From Trichomonas vaginalis G3 (taxonomy: Eukaryota > Parabasalia > Trichomonadida > Trichomonadidae): a stretch of DNA of 64,000 bases. The position numbers and the translations under genes are program-made. The notes under the pieces were generated by a model, which saw only the letters and a program-made list of their open reading frames with translations, made no database searches and was not told the origin of the DNA. This document shows, in pieces, positions 49,208 through 60,516 of this stretch; the stretch's first letter is position 1; every line of letters begins with the position of its first letter. Location of the stretch: positions 24,743,693-24,807,692 of the forward strand of contig NC_067205.1 of assembly GCF_026262505.1 (NCBI RefSeq). The letters run 5' to 3'.

Positions 49208-50089
49208 TTAATATGCAATTAAAATCATTTCAATAATGAGTCCATCCTTTCCATCTTTAGGTAGCACAACATCTTTCATTGAAGAAGGTTCAACAAGTCT
49301 TATGTTAAACTTACTGACAAAGTTTGTTATACTATAATGCTTCGGCGGCGAATACATGTAGTTTGAAAGACATAATATAGATTCTTCAGCAAATTCACTT
49401 ATACTGGATTTTATAACAATGTTCTCACGAGACCAAATGCCACCAATTGACAATCTTGTAAGCAATCCTGCTGAACCTTCAACTGTAAACGTCGATGGTA
49501 ACATTCCACGAAGGTCATCTATTGACATCTTTGAGTCACTGTATTTAAATATTTTCTTAAAGCAATCGTCATTATCTAACCATGCAATAGCTTTGAAGTT
49601 TTCATTCGAATATACATCTGCTTCATTAAATGTAAAACCTGACTTCTTTGCAGAGATGACTTTAAAATCTATTGAGTTTGTTTCAAAATTATATGCTATG
49701 GTAACTTCTGAAGGTAATGGATGTCCTTCCGCAGTAAGTTGTTCTCTCACTACCGTTTGAAGCTTTGTGTTAAAAACTTTCATGTCATCTCCTGTGTCTA
49801 GGTTCACATACACAGCAACAGGAAAACTATCTTGCTTCTTTGTTTCATCATTATACCTCAAAACATTAAAGTTCTTCAATAATATTGTTCTTCCTGCTGG
49901 AATACTTCTAACTTGTCTTATTTCAATAGCTTTCTCACCTCCTACATACTCTACCCAGTGTCTTGGATATTCATAAGTATACTGACTTTCTTGAATTTTG
50001 GTTGGTTTCAACATAACATGTTCATAGTATATCTTTATACTCTTGTCAGTTAGACTCGGTGCTATGTTCTGAATATTTCTGACTTGCAT
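49208..50089 (-). CDS. Penton/minor-capsid-like protein, 293 aa (D)
   Basis: Near-identical to 5997 (A). The ATG at 50089 is 16 bp from the divergent ATPase start. It looks whole, making it, with the A copy, the best material for a fold test. Confidence 0.6.
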   Translation of the reverse strand: MQVRNIQNIAPSLTDKSIKIYYEHVMLKPTKIQESQYTYEYPRHWVEYVGGEKAIEIRQVRSIPAGRTILLKNFNVLRYNDETKKQDSFPVAVYVNLDTGDDMKVFNTKLQTVVREQLTAEGHPLPSEVTIAYNFETNSIDFKVISAKKSGFTFNEADVYSNENFKAIAWLDNDDCFKKIFKYSDSKMSIDDLRGMLPSTFTVEGSAGLLTRLSIGGIWSRENIVIKSSISEFAEESILCLSNYMYSPPKHYSITNFVSKFNIRLVEPSSMKDVVLPKDGKDGLIIEMILIAY

Positions 50090-50105
50090 TTTTAATGGAG
50101 ATAAA
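50090..50105. promoter_or_regulatory. 16-bp divergent start region, penton-like/ATPase (D)
   Basis: TTTTAATGGAGATAAA, identical to A at 6879. Confidence 0.5.
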
Positions 50106-50992
50106 ATGAAGCATTTAATACATGATGTAGATGAAGACATGAATGAAACTACAGACAAACTTAACTCTTCTCTTATTCTTCCTTTCAGCAAAGATTATGA
50201 ATTCTGTTCAAATGGTGTGTATTTCTATTGTGGAAAGATGGGTTCAGGAAAGACATTTAACCTCATTCGTCATATACTCATAACAGAGCGTTTAGGAAAT
50301 GACTCATATTATGACCAAATCATTATATCAGCAACTTCAGACTCTATGGACTCAACAGCGAAAACATTTATGTCAAAAGTTCAAGCCTCTGTCGTTAAAG
50401 TTCCAGACAGTGAACTCATTGAATTTCTTCAACATTACATTCGACGTAAGAGGAAATATTATGCCATCGTTGAATTTATACAGTCAGGAATGCAAAAGAC
50501 TTCAGAAGAGATGGAAAGAATTATTGACAAACACCACTTACGTCAATACTCAGGAGTTTACGATATGAAACGACTTACAAACTACATTCTGTCAAAACTT
50601 TCAAAATACCCCTTCAAAAAGTATCCATCAAACACTTTATTAGTTTGTGATGATTTCGCTGGTAAAGGTTTAGTGTCAAAACCAGACTCACCATTAGCTA
50701 ACATCATTACTAAAGTCAGACATTACCACTTAACTGTAGCAATACTTATGCAAACATGGAGGTTTTTAGCTTTAAACATAAAACGTCTCATAACTGACTT
50801 CGTTATCTTTCAAGGTTTCTCACGTTATGATATTGAACTCATTTGGAAACAGTCAGGTATAACATTACCTTTTGAAGAAATTTGGGAAGCATATAGTCTC
50901 TCATCTCTCCTCGTTCATACCTTGAGATTCATATCATGACTAATACCATTAAAGTCAAAAATATTCCATGGGAACGACCAACATTGTTTTAA
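50106..50992 (+). pseudogene. Packaging ATPase, copy D
   Basis: GKMGSGKT Walker A near residues 41-50, LLVCDDF Walker B near residue 176, then the IWKQSGITLPFEEIWEAY region. Broken about once, late in the gene. Confidence 0.8.
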
Positions 50993-51388
50993 AGTTTAAC
51001 CTTTAATTGACTGATGGTAAACAAATTCCATGCATCTCTGTCGCCATTTTTGTTAATATTTTTGCTGTCATTCATATCATCCACTTCTCCATCCGTTAGC
51101 TTTTGAGGATATGCGTTAGAATAGCTGTTCTTAAATGAAGGCTTTTCACCTTTGAGAGCATAAACTCTATAACTTTCTGCATACTTTATGTTTGAACCTC
51201 CTGAGCCATCGTTGACATAAATTTTTATAGGCTTCCACCTTTGTTCATGTTCTGCTTCTTCCCTTAGCTCTTTTGTTCAGTAGTTCTACATCTTTATACG
51301 CAGCTCCTGTCTCAGTGAATTCAACAATATTTTCATTCGTTAGCTTTACATTCAAACCCTTGTCGAGTATATTGTTCATTTCATACAT
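50989..51388 (-). pseudogene. 133-aa-type hypothetical protein (D)
   Basis: Same family as 7780 and 36896. Converges on the ATPase with a few bases of overlap. About two breaks. Confidence 0.5.
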
Positions 51389-51412
51389 ATAAAGGTTTTT
51401 ATTCTATATGAA

Positions 51413-52023
51413 ATGAGAAGCAAATCCATCTTAGCTGGTGCCGTTAATGTCCAATTGAACCAACATCAAATGTTGACTCACGAACGACAAACAATATTGT
51501 CATAAAGAACTATAGTTCAGAGTGTTTGAAAAAAAGAACCAGAACTTAAGTCGGTGAATTTAAACTCAGCTTCAAACGCTAACGCTACATCAGATGTTAA
51601 GTTAGAGTGTCCACCACTGGACCAAATTCTTTCAAGAGAAGCCAACGACAACCCTTACACAAATGTTCAAACAAATCCTTCAGATAACGTAGACCATTAC
51701 CTTCTTCAGTTATACCAAACAATTTTACTCAAAGACGATAAGAAGCTTTTGACAAATCTTATAAGTAAGAACCAAATAATTCTAACAAAGGAGGACCTTG
51801 AAAATGTTATCTCACGAATAACAGGAAAGCAATGTGTCATTGACTATCTCGACCTGAAATCGAAATGCTGTGTCAAACTCCACTATTCATGAAAATAGGT
51901 AATATTAGAATAATCGAAACACCAGGAACTACAGGAGTTGAGTTTAAGTATAAATATTCGAACGAGTATACAAAACTATCTACTGACTATAAGCTTTGTT
52001 TGAAATATGTTTTAGTAAATTAA
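51413..52023 (+). pseudogene. 204-aa-type hypothetical protein (D)
   Basis: Counterpart of 36256 (C), likewise without the mini-hairpin insertion of A. About four breaks. Confidence 0.55.
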
Positions 52024-52030
52024 AGCAGTC

Positions 52031-52059
52031 AGGACCCTCGGTCTTGGCGCTTTGCGCCG
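52031..52059. repeat. Double mini-hairpin between convergent genes (D)
   Basis: GGACC-CTC-GGTC then GGCGC-TTT-GCGCC; inverse of 36221 in C. Confidence 0.7.
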
Positions 52060-52073
52060 TCAGTCAAAAAATT

Positions 52074-52316
52074 TCAAGTTAGCAATTTGTAATATCTATC
52101 CAAAACTTCTTCAACAGTATCGAACTCATCTTCATAATGCAAACCTAATCTTATTGACTTGGTGCAGTTTTCACTAACACAATATTTTTCTGTTCTCTTG
52201 ACTGACATAACTAACTCATCTGTTTCATCAAACAGCAACAACCAAAGTTCATGACCTAATACATAACATTCATACTTTATATTTTTAGCTCTGAGTTCTC
52301 TTGTAAGCTGTTGCAT
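52074..52316 (-). CDS. 80-aa hypothetical protein (D)
   Basis: Counterpart of 35963 (C). Overlaps the upstream gene by 40 bp. It looks whole. Confidence 0.55.
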   Translation of the reverse strand: MQQLTRELRAKNIKYECYVLGHELWLLLFDETDELVMSVKRTEKYCVSENCTKSIRLGLHYEDEFDTVEEVLDRYYKLLT

Positions 52317-53039
52317 TTAATATTTTCTAAAAAGTCAACTTCAACAGTCATTCGCACTGGTGCCTTCAGTTCTACAGGCTCTCCTTGAAAGTCAACAAGT
52401 CTGAATTGCATGTCTTTCAAATTATGAGGACTAATGCGAACCATTTACCTAAATGAGTTGCTATGACAGGAACGTTTGGAATGAACATTGAATTGACTGC
52501 ATAAAGAAGGATTTATATTCTACTGAACCTTTACTATTAACTCCTGAAATGCCTGTGACATTAGCTATTTTAGACTCAATGTATAAACAATTACCATACA
52601 TACGTATGGAACAGATTTCATCTCAATCGTTTTGTCAACACTTTTCAAAGGAAATGTCATATGGTATGCACCCAAAAGAAGTTGTACTCTATGACTCATT
52701 CTTGGTATCTTAAACTCTTTCTCGCTGCTGAACTTCAATGTTCCCTCAGAAGAGAGTTCGACATCTATGTTGTCAATAGTTTCTTCATTTATGAGAGTAT
52801 CTATGACTCCAGCAATTTTATCTATTCTGTACTCGGCTCTGTTAGGAAATGTTATAACACTTCTTTTGTCATCTATTTCAATCTCTATGAAATCTGTTTC
52901 ATCTGTTATGACAAAAGTTGCGAATAGTATTGAAGTCAACAACTCTGAAAGCAAGCGCTTCATTCTGAAGACCTAAGTTTGTTTGTAGCTTTACTGTCCC
53001 GTATTCGTTTGGGTCTGTACTTTGCAAATAGAACAACAT
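52277..53039 (-). pseudogene. 258-aa-type capsid-side protein (D)
   Basis: Counterpart of 35226 (C), 17 bp from the divergent fibre ATG. Several breaks. Confidence 0.55.
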
Positions 53040-53056
53040 TTTATTCTCATTAAAAT

Positions 53057-55709
53057 ATGACTATTGCTGCATATGCGTATGAAACAAATGAAGCAAGAAG
53101 AGCACATGAACTAGTAAACGAAAACTCAACTTTAACAGTGGAAGGCAATGATTTAGTCATTGACGATGGAAAGACTAAAAAAGTCATTGATTTCGATACT
53201 TTTAACACTTATGACCCATTCATTACAACAAGCAAGGTTCCCATCATAAATGATGGAACGGTGCAATATATAAATTCTACAGTAGATGCCTCATTAGTGA
53301 AAGTATTAAATGTTCTCATTGAATTGTTAAAGAGCTTTCGATTTGACGACAACATTAAATGCCTAAAGAATTTAGTCATGAATGAGAAACAAATTCTTGG
53401 CGTTGCTGGTAGCAGTAATGATGTACACCTTATGACATTAGAATATTATAACGAACATAAAGATGAACTGAAAGGAGAGAAGGGTGACACTGGACCTCAA
53501 GGACCACAAGGAATACAAGGAATACAAGGAATACAAGGACCTCAAGGCGAAAACGGTTTGGATGGTGAAGATGGAAAGGATGGAAAAACTGCTAAATCAT
53601 GGATATGGAACCTTATAAATACTGGTTTAACAGCTGCTTCATATGGAGTTCTTCAATACCAAATCGGAAAGATATGGGTAGTACTTGGTGAAGAAGTTTT
53701 AGATGACGTTAAAAATGCTTTGAACTTCATTTCAAATGGTTCGGATACTATTAAAACTTTATCTGGTTGGATGCAAGAAACAAGGAGTCAAATAGATACT
53801 GTAAGACGTATAGCAAACAATGCACGTACGGGATTGGATACTTTACGAGAAGCACAAAATACACTAAAGGAAGCAAATGATATTCTTGGCTCAGTATCAG
53901 ACATGCATGAAGATTGGCTTAAAGGTATTAACAAATCTTTAAAAAATCACAGTCAGTCTATTGCTGACTACAAGAAAAGTATAGATTTTTTACATAGTGC
54001 TATGGACGTACATGATGGAAGCATAAGGAACTTACTTAATGCTAACAATAACTTACCAGGAACTATTAAAGCATTTATAAAGTCCTTTGTAAAACCTGGT
54101 GCTCTAACCATTAGGTCTTTGAGAGCAAGAGCATTGAAGTCAAGAGATGCAGAAACTCCAACAGAACCTACAGAAGGAACTGAAACAACAGAAACTCCAG
54201 AAGAACCACCAAAACCAACAGCTAATGAAATATTGTTCGAATATTTTCCAAGGTACTCTGTTCTCATTGCATACATTCAAGAAATACTTAAGAAAGCAGA
54301 CTTGACTTTAGGAGATGATGAAAGTTCTGTATATCTTTCGTTCCAGTTTCAAATAGCAGAACTTTTGAGACAGATATGCTTAATGTATGACAACATCTCT
54401 GATTTCACAAGTATGATGACGACCATGACCCGAACACGGTGAAGAAGAAGTTTTACAAACATCCATTAAGACAGGAAAGGTTTTAACTCAAAGTCTCATT
54501 ATTGACACCAAAGATGGCGAAGTGGACGTTCTTCAAGAGCTGAAGAAAAATACTTCTTCGGGAGGTGGTGGTAGGCATGAACTTGAAATAAATGAGATAG
54601 AAGAGAAATTAGCCGAAAAAGCAGATAAAAACCATGTTCATTATATAACTTCAGACGAACAGATTATAACGGACTACCATGGATATTTAACACGAACTGA
54701 AGAAGAAATGAAGACGGAAGATGTTAATGAAAGAAGATATAAATTCATTCGTGCTAAAGTTTATGACATACACTGTACTGTACAGTATGACACAGGTAAA
54801 GCACCAGAAGCATTTGGTTATAACAATGAAATTTATGCTTCATACTTCTTTGTTAACGGTGTATTAGTTGAACCAAGATTTACATTGAGAGTTAAGGCAA
54901 AAATAACTTTTGAAGATGCTATTAAAAGTAAAGCTGACAAAGATGAACTTGACGCAACGAACAAAGTTTTGAAATCTCATAAACACAATATCTCCGATAT
55001 AAATGAACTTCAAGCTACATTAAATAGTAAAGCTGACAAGAACCATACACATAAATCCTTCACTACTGTTAGAGCAGACGACATAATATTGAACTATACC
55101 CTTGGTTCGAGTGCACCTTTAGAGAATCCAAGTACAAGCGTAAAAGATACACTAAACTCCTTAAATAGTAAATGTATGAACATTGAAGGTCATGTCAGAA
55201 ACTTTGAAGCATATGAACTACCAAAAATGTTAGATAAGAAAGCCGACAAAACAGAGCTTCAAACATTAAAGACTGAAATACTTCAAACATTATATCCTAT
55301 AGGCTCTATTTCTACGTCAATGAATTCAACAAATCCAGAAACAGTTTTAGGTTTTGGTACGTGGAAGCAGATTGTAGATAAATTCTTATACTGTGCTAGA
55401 TATTCAAAGCAAACAGGAGGTTCGAAGAAAATTAAAGAAGCAAACCTTCCACCGCACACTCATACAGGAACGACAAACTTTTCTGGCGACCATAGCCACT
55501 CATTAAGAGACCACCCATTATACAACTCAGACTATGAAGCTGGCAATGACGTTTTATCTCCATCTTATAACAATGCAGCAAAAAAGATTTTTCGACCAAC
55601 TGAACCAGGAGGAAATCATTCACACACTTTCACAACAAATCCAACAGGCTCGGGTGCAGATTATATGCCACCATTTGTGACTGTATTCGCATGGTACCGT
55701 ACAGCTTAA
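53057..55709 (+). pseudogene. Fibre protein, collagen type (D)
   Basis: Collagen-like GPQGPQGIQGIQGIQGPQG around codons 143-162, helical body, PTEPTEGTETTETPEEPPKP linker, His/Asp repeats, collar-type tip (YPIGSISTSMNSTNP) with PPHTHTGT and GDHSHSL loops. The collagen head is shared with A and replaced in C. Broken about once. Confidence 0.8.
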
Positions 55710-55728
55710 AATCTTTAACTTTACATAA

Positions 55729-56810
55729 ATGAGCTTGAAAGAAGTATTCGAACAACATCCATGGAGGTCATTTAAGAAGTTCAATGAAGCTGCAAAGAGT
55801 TGGGGATTTACTAACAGAGCTGAAGTGAAAAGGTTCTTTGACAAAAATGTTGTACATCAAACAAAAATAAACCCTTACGACTACTTTTTACCAATTTACT
55901 CCAACACTCCTGACGCATACCAATTTGACACTCTCGTTCAAAGCAGAAAAGGAGGACATAAACCATTCCTCATCTTCATTAATGTTAACACTCGCAAAGC
56001 ATATGCATATCCAATGAAAAATAAAGGAACTCATGAAGTGTTAAGAGTTTTACAAAAGTTTGTAGCAGAACATAGCCCAAGTACTTTAACATCAGACCAA
56101 GACAGTGCATACCTCAGCAATGAAATCACAGATTTTCTCATTAAGCATAACATAACTCACTACACTACCGAAGACCATAACCATAACATACTCGGCATCA
56201 TAAACCGCTTCATAAGGACTCTCAGAGATTTAAATCAAGAGCGAGACTTTACCGAAGAAACAATGAAACATTTTCTCGAAGTATATAATTCCTCAACACA
56301 TTCTACAACAGGACATACACCAAATTCAATGACACAACAACAAGAAGAAAAGTATATACAAAAGAAACGAAGTCAAACACAAAATATCAGAAATTCAACA
56401 CAATTTACCCTCATTCCTGGTACAAAAGTTCGTGTAGTTCTTGACGACAAACCGTTGACAAAGAAACGTTTAAGGTTAAGTCGAAATTATTATATCGTAG
56501 ACTCTACGCAAGGTAATGGATATCTTATAAAAGCTGCTGACGACTCCATTGCATTTTATCCTCGTCATAAATTAGTTGAAAGTAGTAATGGCAAACTTGC
56601 TGAAACCATTGACGAAGCAAAGCGAGGAGTGGTTATTGAAATACTTGGCTATAACATAAACGATGACACTTATAAAGTAAGATATGAAGGAGGCGTTGAA
56701 GATGTTATACCATCTAAGAACTTGAGAGAATCTAAACCAACTCATCTGGGACCTAGAGGGAGTACTGGAAGGATAAAAATAAGCCAGAAAGAATAAGAAA
56801 ATTCTTCTAA
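55729..56810 (+). pseudogene. Maverick chromodomain integrase, copy D
   Basis: Nearly the same protein as 31313 (C): integrase core, then the VRYEGGVEDVIPSKNL chromodomain-like segment. Starts 19 bp after the fibre stop. Broken about once. Confidence 0.85.
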
Positions 56811-56900
56811 ACTTTTTCATTAGATGTAAATCAGACAAAGCATTTACCAGAAAGAATAAGATAATTCTTCTAAACTTTTTCATTAGATGTAAATCAGACA
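56811..56900. repeat. Short direct duplication after the integrase (D)
   Basis: CCAGAAAGAATAAGA...AAACTTTTTCATTAGATG occurs twice in tandem (56784 and 56846 onward, period about 62 bp), duplicating the 3' end of the integrase gene and its downstream flank. Confidence 0.7.
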
Positions 56901-56913
56901 AAAATATAATTGA

Positions 56914-56958
56914 GGTGAAGAGGTGAGATCTCACCCGTTTTTTCACTTGTTTTTTCAC
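56914..56958. promoter_or_regulatory. GGTGAG palindromic box (D, before KilA-N)
   Basis: GGTGA, GGTGAG-AT-CTCACC, TCAC, TCACC. Separates the integrase from the first cargo gene. Confidence 0.7.
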
Positions 56959-56990
56959 CCTCACGAATTTTCATGAATTTCCTTAAGATA

Positions 56991-57052
56991 GAAAAAATAA
57001 AGTTAGTTTTATTTTTATTTATTTTTTTTATTTTGTATGTAAGAACAGAAAT
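56991..57052 (+). promoter_or_regulatory. T-rich leader of KilA-N (D)
   Basis: GAAAAAATAAAGTTAG, T/A run, GTATGTAAGAACAGAA then ATG. A CCTTAAGATA segment precedes it, as at 57830 and 61470. Confidence 0.6.
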
Positions 57053-57716
57053 GTCAGTCGAAGCAAAAACATTCACGAACAAATCTAATGGCGAAACATT
57101 CACAAAAGGCACTTATAATGGTATTGAAGTCTTACGTAGAGACAAGGATGGTTACATTAATGCAACAAAGATGGCAAGAGAAGCGGGAAGGTTAAACCAT
57201 TTAAACAGATTTCTCAATAGTGCTAAAATGCAGGAAATTCTTGAGTTTTGGTTGAAAGAATACGGTCAAGCCAAAAGTGGCTTGACCTCAAAACAAGCAT
57301 TTTATGAGCTTACTAAGGGTGTTATAAATGAATTCAAAGGTATTTACATACATCCTGACCTCGTTCATTTTGTTGCTGAATGGTGCTCTGTAAAGTATGC
57401 ATTTTATGTCAAAGATATTATGGACTCCATAGACAAGAAAGTTCATGAAAAGTTAGATGAAGAAGAACTCGAAGATACAGTAGAAAATGCAAAACATTTG
57501 TTTGAAGAAGAAGTTAGAAAAATGTGCGAAAAACAATTAGAACATGAACGTGAGATATGTTATGGTTATAGAGATTCTCCATACGAACTAGACCAATGGA
57601 AATAAGAAGATTTAAAGAGAGAATTTAGAGAATATGAACTCGCTAAGATAGCATTAGAAACTGCAGAAAAGAAGTTAAAAGTTTGGGGTCGTTTTGTACA
57701 AAAATATTGTGAGTAA
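57053..57716 (+). pseudogene. KilA-N domain protein (D cargo)
   Basis: Classic KilA-N domain over about residues 15-125: YNGIEVLRRDKDGYINATKM, LNHLNRFLNSAKMQEIL, then IYIHPDLVHFVAEWCSVKYAFYVKDIMD. A charged coiled-coil C-terminus follows. KilA-N proteins bind DNA in large DNA viruses and phages. Contains a perfect mini-hairpin at 57264. A has no counterpart at this place. Appears broken about once. Confidence 0.8.
57264..57287. repeat. Mini-hairpin inside KilA-N (D)
   Basis: GGTCAAGCCA-AAAG-TGGCTTGACC, perfect 10-bp stem, in frame (coding QAKSGLT). Confidence 0.75.
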
Positions 57717-57759
57717 ATGAACCATTTATTTTTGCTGAATTCACCAAAAATATAATTGA

Positions 57760-57806
57760 GGTGAAGAGGTGAGATTTCACCTCTTTTTTCACCTGTTTTT
57801 TCACCC
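57760..57806. promoter_or_regulatory. GGTGAG box without GATC (D)
   Basis: GGTGA, GGTGAG-AT-TTCACC, TCACC, TCACC. The centre is AGATTT rather than AGATCT. Confidence 0.6.
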
Positions 57807-57836
57807 TCTTGAATTTTCATGAATTTCCTTAAGATA

Positions 57837-57895
57837 GAAAAAATAAAGTTAGTTTTATTTTTATTTATTTTTTTATTTTGTATAAAAGAACAGAA
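57837..57895 (+). promoter_or_regulatory. T-rich leader of the split 312-aa-type gene (D)
   Basis: Same block as 56991, ending GTATAAAAGAACAGAA before ATG. Confidence 0.55.
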
Positions 57896-57984
57896 ATGTC
57901 AACAATCGGCACAACAACAATTCAAACAACAGCACCAAACTCGTTAGTCATGAATCCAACATCTATGTTAGTAGAAATGAAAAG
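57896..57984 (+). pseudogene. 312-aa-type cargo gene (D), part before the MULE
   Basis: Encodes the Thr-rich start seen at 14489 (STIGTTTIQTTAPNS) and is then interrupted by the Mutator-like element. The rest lies at 60517-61362. Confidence 0.75.
57974..57984. repeat. Target duplication GAAATGAAAAG, left of the MULE
   Basis: The same 11 bases are at 60517-60527. In A the uninterrupted site reads GAGATGAAAAG. 9-11 bp duplications are typical of Mutator-like elements. Confidence 0.85.
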
Positions 57985-58052
57985 AGATTGGGACAAAGTT
58001 GCAATTCGGCACTTTTTGTAAAAAAAATGGGGTCATACTCATAATGAATAGA

Positions 58053-58567
58053 GACTTATAGCCAAGTCTTGATATCATGCAGGGAGAATATACATTGATA
58101 AGCAATTATATTATAGTAGTAGTATCAGAAATTCTTACAATTTACAATACAATTTTCAAAAATGATAAAGACTAATAGCCAAGTCTTGATATCATGCAGG
58201 GAGAATATACATTGATAAGCAATTATATTTTATAGTAGTAGTATTCAGAAATTCTTACAATTTACAATACAATTTTCAAAAATGGATAAAGACTAATAGC
58301 CAAGTCTTGATATCATGCAGGGAGAATATACATGATAAGCAATTATATTTTATAGTAGTAGTATTCAGAAATTCTTACAATTTACAATACAATTTTCAAA
58401 AATGGATAAAGACTAATAGCCAAGTCTTGATATCATGCAGGGAGAATATACATTGATAAGCAATTATATTTATAGTAGTAGTATTCAGAAATTCTTACAA
58501 TTTACAATACAATTTTCAAAAATGGATAAAGACTTAATAGCCAAGTCTTGATATCATGCAGGGAGAC
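58053..58567. repeat. Tandem repeat of about 120 bp, four copies plus a partial
   Basis: Units start at 58053, 58170, 58291, 58411 and 58531 with AATAGCCAAGTCTTGATATC; they differ by single-base indels. Non-coding, inside the MULE. Confidence 0.9.
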
Positions 58568-58775
58568 TCTCTACAAATACAAAAATTGATTATCATAAGG
58601 AAATACAAATTTATCAATTTTCATGTGAAAATTACATAAATTTGTTCTCCAATAAATAGCAATAATACTTTGAATGTTATATTAAGTAATATAGCTTCAG
58701 GTAAATAAGCTTACACTTCAAAAATATACTGTTTATTCATTAATTTTAAAAAAAGTCCAAATTATCTAATCTTGC

Positions 58776-60281
58776 TTACTCTTCCTTTAAACTTCTTTGT
58801 GCCAAATTTAATATTGCCTTCAAAGATGGAATAAGGACATTAGGTTCAATCCTTCGGCTTTCGACAATTTCCAAAATGTGTTGAATTAATTTCAAACATT
58901 CATCGTGTTTTGAAGCTCTTTGCTCAACAATCTGATTACCTGCCCTTGTAAGAATTCTTACTGCTCTTTCTTCATTCAAAACATTAGCGACTTGAACCTT
59001 AATAATCGCATTTGGAATCACAACAGTGATGAGAGTTATGACGATGTCATCAATGCGCTCATTTTTCTTACCCAAGAAAAATGTTTGCTTTAATTGATGA
59101 AAGTGTGATTCCGCAATGTTATTCGTGGAATCACCTTCTCCACGATATAACATCATCCAATGTTTTTGGTTCTTCTCCATTGTTTATCGAAATACTTCAA
59201 AGCGCGCGGTTCTTCTTCTTCTAACATTGTTGTCAAGAACTCATATGTTTCATCAGACTCTTCAGCCAGCTTTTCTGCATTCGTTGCATCTGCACGTAAT
59301 GTCAAAAAGTCCATTGCTAAATAGAAGTTCTCAAAATTCTGTGGATTGTCAAAATAGCTTCCAACTTTTGCACATGCGCGTAAAACATGCACAGCGCACC
59401 AACTGAGCTGCGCAAGAGGAAATCCGTCCTCAATTGCGCGAGCAATGTTTAGCGCACAGTCAGCGCTCCAATGCTGTGGATCCAGGTGCGCAAACTCACA
59501 GAATTTCACCAAACATTCTTGAATTTTTTCAGATGTCTGAGGGTTCACTAAAAAATAGCAAAAGGGGAAAATTGTGTTTTGACTTGTTTTCATTGTTACT
59601 GCAAACAATTGGATCTTTCCTTTAATTAAAGAATGAGTGGAATCGACGTGGAGAGGGTTATCAATGCTATGCACCAATTCTTTTGCAGCAAAAGGTGCAT
59701 ATATGATTGTAAACTCGGAAAAATCTCCATTGTAATCAAATTGAACGAGATCATCTGGGCACTCTTCCTGTAAATTATTCAAAAATGCTTCCAAAGAAGT
59801 GTAAGGATCGTTGATAATCTTTGTGCAATAATCTCATCAAGGCGATAAAATTTGTGCTTTAAAGCATCAGTAGACTGCGCGAAAAGTTTCATCGTTTCTT
59901 TGTTATTCGTATCAATTCCGAACTTATCAAAAAATGCTTTTTGAGCAAGAAATTGCTTTCCACCGTTTTTAATATAAAGTTCGATCCATTTTTGAAAAAT
60001 TTACTCGCGTAATGTGAACCCATTTCAACTCCTATATGATGGCAATGTTCTTCATTAACTTTGCTTATAGTAAACACTCCATTTTGTTCTTCAACCCTAA
60101 ATTTTGCTTTGCATAGGGGATACGAACATGAATAAGTGACATATTGCTTTGGAGATCCCGTTCTTCTTCTGTATGGGACACCGCCCTTGACTTCCTGTTT
60201 AATACCAAAAGCAATAAGCTCCTCTAAGTCCACCGAAATCATAAAAATGAAGTGATTTTGAAAAGAGTTAACAAAATTCAA
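58776..60281 (-). pseudogene. MULE transposase, frameshifted
   Basis: Reading on the minus strand from 60281: a zinc-binding N-terminal domain (YSCSYPLCKAKF ... EEHCHHIG, a Cys-x4-Cys...His-x-His pattern as in WRKY/GCM or FLYWCH domains). The MULE core follows, with Asp in HVDSTHSL, Asp in WSADCALNIA and Glu in TNNIAESHFHQLK. These are the family's DDE residues. The coding sequence is split by frame changes around 59800-59890 and around 59160-59180, so it cannot make full-length transposase as read here. Confidence 0.8.
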
Positions 60282-60516
60282 ATCACATCAAAAACAAAAA
60301 CACATAAAAAATATTTTATTATACTCATTCGAAATTAAAAATAATAAAATTTATATATATTAATTTCATTAAATCAAGGTTAAAAATCTCACCGGAAAAA
60401 TAACCTCAGTGTGATAAATTTATCACCGGAAAAATTTACAATAAGGTTAATACCGAAAATATCGAAAAATCAACATTTAAGGTTAATTTAAGAGTATGCA
60501 CTTTTGTCACCTACTC

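Larger units (their letters stand above)
57985..60516 (-). mobile_element. Mutator-like element (MULE) inserted in Maverick D
   Basis: 2.53 kb with an 11-bp target duplication, short imperfect inverted ends (GGGACAAAGTTGCA-like versus GGTGACAAAAGTGCA-like), a transposase on the minus strand and a tandem-repeat block in the left part. The right part has a perfect 16-bp palindrome GTGATAAATTTATCAC (60411-60426) between two ACCGGAAAAAT direct repeats. Confidence 0.85.

Noticed and set aside
58053-58567. CRISPR-like repeat array
   Set aside because: Units are contiguous 120-bp copies without unique spacers, inside a eukaryotic DNA transposon.
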